From: CAZDOD01 sp964506935
Lineage (GTDB): Bacteria > Desulfobacterota > Zymogenia > Zymogenales > Zymogenaceae
Direction: 5' to 3'
DNA: 11,721 bases
NCBI GenBank assembly: GCA_964506935.1
Contig: CAZDOD010000086.1
Span: forward strand, 1 to 11,721
Part shown: positions 7,235 through 11,721 of the stretch, in pieces
Layout: the number at the start of each line of letters is the position of its first letter
Position numbering within the stretch: the stretch's first letter is position 1
Notes under the pieces: generated by a model
The model's input: the letters and a program-made list of their open reading frames with translations, nothing else
Databases searched by the model: none
Told to the model about the DNA's origin: nothing
Program-made: the position numbers and the translations under genes

Positions 7235-7909
7235 TCAGGGCCGTTTCTGATTGCCTTCGTCGATAAGGCGGTCGATCTCGTCGGCCACATCCCTTGCAGA
7301 CCTCCCGTCGGAAAATGTAAGGTCGCTGTAAGACGCCAAGAATTCATCCTTAATCCTTCTGGCGTCTTTTAGCCTTCCCGTATACACGTATCCCAATGCG
7401 AGATAATATTTCGCCGCCGCGTGATAGCCCCTGATGTCACTGACATAGGGGGATGTGATATTATCCATAGAGAGATCCTCGAGGTCTTTGAGGAAGGCGA
7501 GGGATATCTCTATTAGTGCTTCATACTCGCCGGCATTTTTGAGATTTTTAAGGCCATTTAGCTCGATGTCGCAATATTCTATTAGCTCGTCTCTCGTAAA
7601 GATCCTCGTTATTCCCCTCTTATTCGATTGAAGATTCAAGAATTGGCCGAAGACCCATCCGGTCTTCCCCCTGTAGCTTACGTGGTACCAAAAGTCTCTA
7701 AAGTTCCCGACATTCGACGGGCTCTCGCCCCTACCTATCACATCCACGACTACCCCTTGATTTAAGGCCGCGACCTTTCCCGAGTCCCCGTCGGCGACGG
7801 GATGCATTATCACCCTCGATCCGAGGACCTCGGCCCTCCTCTCTATCCCGAAAAGGGGAGTCGAGACCATAAAAACTATAATAAGTGAAAAGGCGATTTT
7901 GGCTTTCAT
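7235..7909 (-). CDS. Secreted SH3b protein with C-terminal helical repeats
   Basis: A 224-residue exported protein. Residues 1-21 look like a signal peptide (MKAKIAFSLIIVFMV core). Residues about 24-93 form an SH3b domain ending WYHVSYRGKTGWVFGQFLNL, with the usual GWVFGQ motif. Residues about 104-217 are helical, with YHAAAKYYLALGYVYTGRLK (162-181) resembling a TPR unit and weaker helices on either side. The role is unknown; SH3b domains suggest contact with the cell wall or another envelope partner. The ATG lies two bases after the stop of the CysZ/EI24-like gene, and its AGGA SD sits inside that gene's end, so the two are translated from one message. It is the second SH3b protein in the window, but its C-terminal part is unrelated to that of the one at 1445-2113. 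A 101-base gap without a clear hairpin follows. Confidence 0.75.
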   Translation of the reverse strand: MKAKIAFSLIIVFMVSTPLFGIERRAEVLGSRVIMHPVADGDSGKVAALNQGVVVDVIGRGESPSNVGNFRDFWYHVSYRGKTGWVFGQFLNLQSNKRGITRIFTRDELIEYCDIELNGLKNLKNAGEYEALIEISLAFLKDLEDLSMDNITSPYVSDIRGYHAAAKYYLALGYVYTGRLKDARRIKDEFLASYSDLTFSDGRSARDVADEIDRLIDEGNQKRP

Positions 7910-7911
7910 CT

Positions 7912-8730
7912 CTAATTTCCTTTTTTCTTTTTAGATATTTTCCCGCGGTATTCGATCTCGCCGTACCGATGCTCGATCTCGGAAAATAGGATTGTCCCGC
8001 CGACGGCGTTGAGCGGAAGGACAATAAAGTTTACTATCGGCACAAGGAGGAAGATAAAGACCCCGGCCCCGAATCCTATCATTGAGGAGAAGTGTTTGAT
8101 TATAAACTTCCTCTTTTCACGAAAAGGGATCCTTCTCCTGCCGAGTGGGTGGTCAACAAAATCGAAGGCAAGAAACAGGAGCGTCACTACTCCAAAGATT
8201 GCCCCGTAGATCACGGTGCCCACTGCCGGGATGAGGTTTAAAAGAAGGAGCGGGATCATCAACGAGAGATAGAGAAAAATCCTTTTTATCTCCCCTATTA
8301 TTGCAAGCCAGATGTCGAGGGCGAGGAGCCTCACGGAAAAATCCTCTTTGTGGGGATTTTCTCTGAGCATAGACTCGACCTCCTGCGAGAGGAGCTCGTT
8401 GAAGGGAACGCAGATAATCCCGGCGATGATGTAAAAGAAGACTGCGGCGACAAGTGATACGGCGAGAACGACGAAAACCACCGCGATCCAAAACAGGATC
8501 GCCCAGTACCACGCCTTTTCGTCCGGTATCCACCTGTCGATGAGCCCGATCAGATATCGTGAGCCGAAGATATATATTGTTAAAATGAGGATGATATTTA
8601 TAATGATGGGAAAGATGGCAAATTTGATTAATCTCGGATTTTTAATGATGAAGATAAAGCCCCGAAGCGGTGCAGTGAGTCCCATTACGCCCCTTACGAT
8701 GAAATTTTGCTTTTTCCCCCTATTTTCCAT
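7912..8730 (-). CDS. CysZ/EI24-like multi-pass membrane protein
   Basis: A 272-residue inner-membrane protein of the EI24/CysZ type; E. coli CysZ is a sulfate permease of similar length. Hydrophobic segments lie at about 35-58, 76-108, 150-190 and 216-247, some probably paired or re-entrant as in CysZ. Family-like motifs are FIIKNPRLIKFAIFPIIIN (27-45), VPFNELLSQEVES (108-120), DFVDHPLGRRRIPFREKR (190-207) and the Pro/Gly-rich last helix pair LVPIVNFIVLPLNAVGGT (229-246). The C-terminus is basic (KISKKKKGN). Whether it carries sulfate is unknown, because no cysteine or sulfate genes are nearby. I start at the ATG 8730-8728, with AGAGAG seven bases upstream, rather than at the TTG one codon earlier. 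It lies 14 bases after gckA and 2 before the SH3b gene. Confidence 0.8.
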   Translation of the reverse strand: MENRGKKQNFIVRGVMGLTAPLRGFIFIIKNPRLIKFAIFPIIINIILILTIYIFGSRYLIGLIDRWIPDEKAWYWAILFWIAVVFVVLAVSLVAAVFFYIIAGIICVPFNELLSQEVESMLRENPHKEDFSVRLLALDIWLAIIGEIKRIFLYLSLMIPLLLLNLIPAVGTVIYGAIFGVVTLLFLAFDFVDHPLGRRRIPFREKRKFIIKHFSSMIGFGAGVFIFLLVPIVNFIVLPLNAVGGTILFSEIEHRYGEIEYRGKISKKKKGN

Positions 8731-8744
8731 CAAAAATCTCTCTT

Positions 8745-10043
8745 TTAGACCACGAAGACGAGGCGGATGTCCATGACGTTGGTCTTCGTCGGCCCGGTTA
8801 TTATAAGGTCGCCAAGGGCTTCAAAAAAAGTATATGAGTCGTTTTCGGCAAGGTAGTTTTCGGCGTCGAGCCCGATCTCTTCGGCACGATCGATCGTATC
8901 ATGGGCGGCAAACGCCCCGGCCGCATCGGTGGGGCCGTCTGTCCCGTCACTCCCGCAAAAGAGGCCGTAGACACCATCCATCCCCTTTGCGTCTATGGCG
9001 AAGTGGAGAGCGAAGTGGGTGTTCCGACCCCCCCTACCGGAGCCTTTCACACAAACGGTGCTCTCCCCCCCCGATATGATGCAGGCGGGGGGTTTTGTCG
9101 GCCTTTTTGCCTTTACTATCTCCATCGCAATGTCTCTGTGAAAGCGGGAGAGATTTTTTGTGTCGCCGGTAAAGGACGAGGAGAGGACGAGGGCGTTGAA
9201 TCCCTCGTCGTTTGCCCTCTCCTGGGCGGCGGAAAGCGCCATCTTTGCGTCCCCGACGACAACGTTTTTTACTTTATCGAAGATCTGATCCCCCTTTTTT
9301 GGCGTTTCGGGAATTTTTCCTTCGGATCCGAGCGAGAGGCGGTCGATCACCGATTTGGGAATATCGCTTGTGAGATCATATCTCTCTATTACCGTGACGG
9401 CGTCTACAAAAGTGGTCGGATCCGGGGCGGTAGGGCCCGAGGCGATCGTAGAGATATCGTCACCCACGACGTCAGACAAAATAAGCGAGATGACCCTCGC
9501 CGGGTATGTGGCGGACGAGAGGTTTCCCCCCTTTACATTAGAGAGGTGTTTCCTCACCGAGTTTATCTCATAGATGTCGGCACCTGAAGTAGTCAGGCTT
9601 TGATTTACCGCCTTGACGTCCGAGAGTGATATCCCATCCGCGGGGGCGACAAGAAGCGAAGAGCCACCGCCAGAGATCAGTATAAGGACGATGTCCCGAT
9701 CCTGTGCCCCCCCTGCGATGTCGAGTATCTTTTGGGTACCCCTCACTCCGTTTTCATCGGGTATGGGGTGGCCGGCCTCGAATACCTCGATAAGTTTAAG
9801 GCTCCCTCCGTGACCGTATTTCGTTACAATCGCCCCTTTGGAGATCTTGTCACCGAAAAAATCTTCTGCGGCCTCGGCCATTGGGAATGCGGCCTTTCCG
9901 AGACCGACGACGAAAAGCCTACCACCCGATCTGAAATCGACTTTCATGCCCCGAAGCGCCTCGGTCGTCACCCTTTTCGGGTCAACCCTCTGAATCGCAT
10001 CTTTGAAGATATCGATGGCTTTTGCTTTTATCTTCTCCCTCAT
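8745..10043 (-). CDS. gckA: Glycerate 2-kinase (GckA/MOFRL family)
   Basis: Phosphorylates D-glycerate with ATP to 2-phosphoglycerate, feeding lower glycolysis. The 432 residues are typical. Seen: N-terminal domain with VVGLGKAAFPMAEAAE (45-60, K50 the likely catalytic lysine), EAGHPIPDENG (89-99), LISGGGSSLL (122-131), NSVRKHLSNVKGGNL (161-175) and LSDVVGDDISTIASGPT (189-205). The C-terminal MOFRL domain has SGGESTVCVKGSGRGGRN (324-341), CGSDGTDGPTDAAGA (363-377) and the terminal GPTKTNVMDIRLV (417-429). All expected glycine-rich loops are intact. It heads the minus-strand cluster that ends in pyk. The start ATG has no good SD, but the message has an A/U-rich leader; a promoter candidate lies at 10153-10181. 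Glycerate could come from serine, glyoxylate or sugar-acid breakdown; none of those genes is in view. Confidence 0.95.
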   Translation of the reverse strand: MREKIKAKAIDIFKDAIQRVDPKRVTTEALRGMKVDFRSGGRLFVVGLGKAAFPMAEAAEDFFGDKISKGAIVTKYGHGGSLKLIEVFEAGHPIPDENGVRGTQKILDIAGGAQDRDIVLILISGGGSSLLVAPADGISLSDVKAVNQSLTTSGADIYEINSVRKHLSNVKGGNLSSATYPARVISLILSDVVGDDISTIASGPTAPDPTTFVDAVTVIERYDLTSDIPKSVIDRLSLGSEGKIPETPKKGDQIFDKVKNVVVGDAKMALSAAQERANDEGFNALVLSSSFTGDTKNLSRFHRDIAMEIVKAKRPTKPPACIISGGESTVCVKGSGRGGRNTHFALHFAIDAKGMDGVYGLFCGSDGTDGPTDAAGAFAAHDTIDRAEEIGLDAENYLAENDSYTFFEALGDLIITGPTKTNVMDIRLVFVV

Positions 10044-10152
10044 AAGAGCGGTGTTTTTAAAAAAAGTGTTTCTGTCAAAAATACTTGATTTTTAAAGGGA
10101 AAACCAATATAATTTTCTAATTCTTACACAAAAGATGGACGAAATCAATATT

Positions 10153-10181
10153 TTTATAATAAGCCAACTTTAGCAAATCAA
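10153..10181 (-). promoter_or_regulatory. Sigma70-type promoter for the gckA cluster
   Basis: On the minus strand TTGATT (10181-10176) and TATAAA (10158-10153) are 17 bases apart. Transcription would start near 10146, giving a leader of about 100 bases to the gckA ATG. The -10 shares bases with a plus-strand TATAAT, so the two divergent promoters may exclude each other. Confidence 0.45.
10155..10160 (+). promoter_or_regulatory. Candidate -10 element for the zinc-ribbon gene
   Basis: A perfect TATAAT lies 63 bases before the ATG at 10224, overlapping the minus-strand -10. I see no good -35 at the right distance, so an activator would be needed or the element is chance in an AT-rich gap. Confidence 0.3.
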
Positions 10182-10194
10182 ATATTTTAGATTT
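10175..10194. repeat. Imperfect palindrome, possible operator
   Basis: A 20-base element beginning AAATC and ending GATTT matches its own reverse complement at 16 of 20 positions. It overlaps the -35 of the minus-strand promoter. Its left part (AAATCAAATATTTT, 10175-10188) recurs with one mismatch in inverted orientation at 10078-10091, and a one-base-shorter version lies at 10142-10155. The region is AT-rich, so chance is a real possibility. Confidence 0.25.
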
Positions 10195-10223
10195 AAAACT
10201 AAACCAGAGAAGTATTTATACCA

Positions 10224-11375
10224 ATGAAGATTACCTGTCCACACTGCAAACTCGAAGGGAAGATCAGCGAGGAGAAGCTCAAGGCCTCATCGGGAAAATT
10301 GAGGTGTCCGCGCTGCAAGAAAGCCTTTTCGCATGAGACAGTCGTCTATGTAGACGCCAAACCTAGCTCGATTTCCATAGATTCTACTGGAGTCTTGGGA
10401 GATGTTCGAGATGATGAGACCGCAGAATCGGGTGGATATGACCTCGATATCGACCTTGGCGACCTCGGCGAGCTCGGCGAGATGGGTGAAGAAGATTCCC
10501 TGGATCCCTCCCTGAGTGAAGACCTGGGGGGGTCGATTCTGGAAGAACCGAAAAGCCCTCTGGATGATCTCGAAGCCCCCAGTTTCGGAGAGCCTCTGGG
10601 CCCCCTATCAGAAGAGACAATAAGATCCCATGAGGACGATATCCTCGGGCCTATTGACGAGATCGATAAAGTAATTATCGGCGAGGAACCTATAAAGGCG
10701 AAAAAGGCCAAGAAAATTAAGAAAGAGATTGGGACGGGATATATTATACTCCTTGTAATCGCTCTGATTTGGGGGGCCACCTATTTCGGGTGGACATATA
10801 TATACAAGCCTTACACCGAGGAAAGTTTATTTTTGGAGGATTCAAAGGCCCTTTATGAGGAATACCATAAAATTAATGTTTATCTTGAAGTCGGAATCCC
10901 GGACCCTATCTTTACCGTTAATGTGGCGGAGATGGCATATCCCTATGATGTCTACAGCGAAAAGTATAGAGTGAGTCATTCAAAAGACCCACTCTATGTA
11001 TCCCTCATAGTCACGGGGAGGCTTTTTTTGACGACCAAGGCCCTTCTCGAGAGAGAGATGTCTCCAGAGGCATATTTGGGAGTCGAGTGGGGGAGAGAAT
11101 TTCCGGATATGACTAAGGAACAATACAGGAAAGAACTCATCGCCGCAATGTCGCTCTGCCTCGAACAGATGGGAAAGAATTTCAAGCTCTCAAGGGCGAT
11201 GCTGGATTTAGGAAGAGACATGAGCCTCGCCGGCTTGTTATGGAATCCGAAAAGGAATAAATTCGCCCCGGAACTTAAAAATGCCAACAGGGATTTCTTG
11301 ACTATAGACGCAACCTTGCCCGTCCTCAAAGAGACGATCAAGGACACAAAAAAGTCGATAAGCGACCTACCGTAA
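10224..11375 (+). CDS. MJ0042-type zinc-ribbon, acidic linker, single-TM protein
   Basis: A 383-residue membrane protein with four parts. Residues 1-40 are an MJ0042-type zinc ribbon with two CxxC knuckles (C5/C8 and C28/C31) and the usual MKITCPHC start. Residues about 50-157 form a low-complexity acidic linker rich in D, E, G, L and S, such as DLDIDLGDLGELGEMGEED. A lysine-rich patch KAKKAKKIKKE (158-168) precedes one membrane helix (about 171-194), so the ribbon and linker should be cytoplasmic by the positive-inside rule. The remaining 190 or so residues are outside and mostly helical, without a domain I recognise. Such ribbon-plus-TM proteins are frequent in deltaproteobacteria-like genomes and poorly understood; gliding, secretion or regulatory roles have been suggested for some, and I assign none here. 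SD is weak (AGAGAAG about 11 bases upstream). The next gene follows within 25 bases. Confidence 0.75.
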   Translation: MKITCPHCKLEGKISEEKLKASSGKLRCPRCKKAFSHETVVYVDAKPSSISIDSTGVLGDVRDDETAESGGYDLDIDLGDLGELGEMGEEDSLDPSLSEDLGGSILEEPKSPLDDLEAPSFGEPLGPLSEETIRSHEDDILGPIDEIDKVIIGEEPIKAKKAKKIKKEIGTGYIILLVIALIWGATYFGWTYIYKPYTEESLFLEDSKALYEEYHKINVYLEVGIPDPIFTVNVAEMAYPYDVYSEKYRVSHSKDPLYVSLIVTGRLFLTTKALLEREMSPEAYLGVEWGREFPDMTKEQYRKELIAAMSLCLEQMGKNFKLSRAMLDLGRDMSLAGLLWNPKRNKFAPELKNANRDFLTIDATLPVLKETIKDTKKSISDLP

Positions 11376-11397
11376 AATGGACATGCGAAGGTTTTTT

Positions 11398-11721
11398 ATG
11401 TTTAAAAAGACCGTTGGATCTATAGCCGCTCTTCTGGTTTTTATACCCGTATTTATAAATCTCGATTCGGTGTCGGCGTCTGAGTATGAAGATATGGTCC
11501 TCATACCGGCCGGCGAATTTGAGATGGGGAGCAACGCCGGAGATCCCGACGAGAGACCGAGGCACATAGTTTATCTCGATGCCTTCTTCATAGACAAGTT
11601 CGAGGTAACGAACGCCGATTTTACCCTCTTCCTTAACGATGAGGGAAATAAAAAAGAGGATGGTGCCAGCTGGATATTCATCGACAGTGACTACTGCAGG
11701 ATAAGGAAGACAGACGGCCAT
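11398..11721 (+). CDS. Secreted FGE-sulfatase (SUMF1) domain protein, partial
   Basis: An open frame of 108 codons runs off the right edge. Residues 1-29 are a signal peptide (MFKKTVGSIAALLVFIPVF, likely cleavage after VSA). The mature protein begins at once with the FGE-sulfatase signature: YEDMVLIPAGEFEMGSNAG (about 34-52), PDERPRHIVYLDAFFIDKFE (about 54-73) and VTNADFTLFLNDEG (about 74-87). Members include formylglycine-generating enzymes and many non-enzymatic, ergothioneine-type or ligand-binding relatives. The active-site cysteines lie further on and are outside the window, so catalysis cannot be judged. I choose the ATG at 11398 because GAAGG at 11387-11391 sits six bases before it and the signal peptide then starts normally; in-frame ATGs at 11377 and 11383 are alternatives. 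No lipobox is seen. It is probably co-transcribed with the zinc-ribbon gene. Confidence 0.85.
   Translation, partial: MFKKTVGSIAALLVFIPVFINLDSVSASEYEDMVLIPAGEFEMGSNAGDPDERPRHIVYLDAFFIDKFEVTNADFTLFLNDEGNKKEDGASWIFIDSDYCRIRKTDGH

Noticed and set aside
8886..8897. Perfect 12-base palindrome ACGATCGATCGT
   Set aside because: It lies inside gckA coding sequence at conserved protein positions and has no partner copy.
8901..9587. 228-codon plus-strand frame opposite gckA
   Set aside because: gckA has every family motif in the opposite frame; this is a shadow frame in GC-rich coding DNA.
10073..10078. Perfect TTGACA on the minus strand before gckA
   Set aside because: No -10 at a workable distance; the site is only 30 bases from the ATG.
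10346..10780. 144-codon minus-strand frame, Ser/Arg-rich
   Set aside because: It is antisense to the acidic linker of the zinc-ribbon gene; its composition is what the reverse of a D/E/L/G-rich region gives.
11338..11721. Minus-strand frame open to the right edge
   Set aside because: It is antisense to the FGE-domain gene, which has a clear signal peptide and family motifs; the antisense protein has none.

Overview
The window looks like the chromosome of an uncultured, probably anaerobic bacterium. The core genes are bacterial (lgt, pyk, a CysZ/EI24-like membrane protein, SH3b proteins with signal peptides, an MJ0042-type zinc-ribbon membrane protein). The mix of an ADP-forming acyl-CoA synthetase subunit, a URO-D-like protein and an FGE-sulfatase-domain protein is common in Desulfobacterota/'deltaproteobacteria'-like lineages. 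That placement is an inference from gene content; there is no rRNA or marker to settle it. Genes from about 600 onward are moderately GC-rich with frequent ATA and AGG/AGA codons, and they are separated by AT-rich gaps.

Layout. (1) 1-614: a very AT-rich edge (about 28% G+C over the first 300 bases). It holds a partial minus-strand gene of unknown function and, directly upstream of it, the frameshifted C-terminal remnant of another gene. (2) 615-1361, plus strand: a lone FabG-like short-chain dehydrogenase whose catalytic lysine position is methionine. A strong hairpin separates it from the convergent block that follows. (3) 1445-3242, minus strand: a two-gene unit of a URO-D-superfamily protein followed by a secreted SH3b plus beta-barrel-like protein, with a good sigma70-type promoter in front. 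(4) 3458-10043, minus strand: six co-directional genes in the order gckA (glycerate 2-kinase), a CysZ/EI24-like membrane protein, a secreted SH3b/helical-repeat protein, an ADP-forming acyl-CoA synthetase alpha subunit, lgt and pyk. The first three are tightly packed, lgt and pyk overlap by 4 bases, and gaps of 101 and 74 bases flank the synthetase gene. (5) 10044-10223: an AT-rich divergent intergenic region with overlapping -10 elements and an imperfect palindrome. (6) 10224-11721, plus strand: a zinc-ribbon/acidic-linker/single-TM protein followed at once by a secreted FGE-sulfatase-domain protein cut by the window edge.

How the genes may work together: glycerate 2-kinase gives 2-phosphoglycerate, which enolase (not in the window) turns into PEP. 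Pyruvate kinase then makes pyruvate and ATP, and the ADP-forming acyl-CoA synthetase would make ATP from an acyl-CoA. The cluster therefore combines substrate-level phosphorylation enzymes with envelope genes. I found no mobile element, CRISPR array, tRNA or rRNA, and no clear case of a wholly new system. The strongest anomalies are the SDR lacking its catalytic lysine, the AT-rich decayed edge, and three consecutive operon genes that appear to start with TTG.
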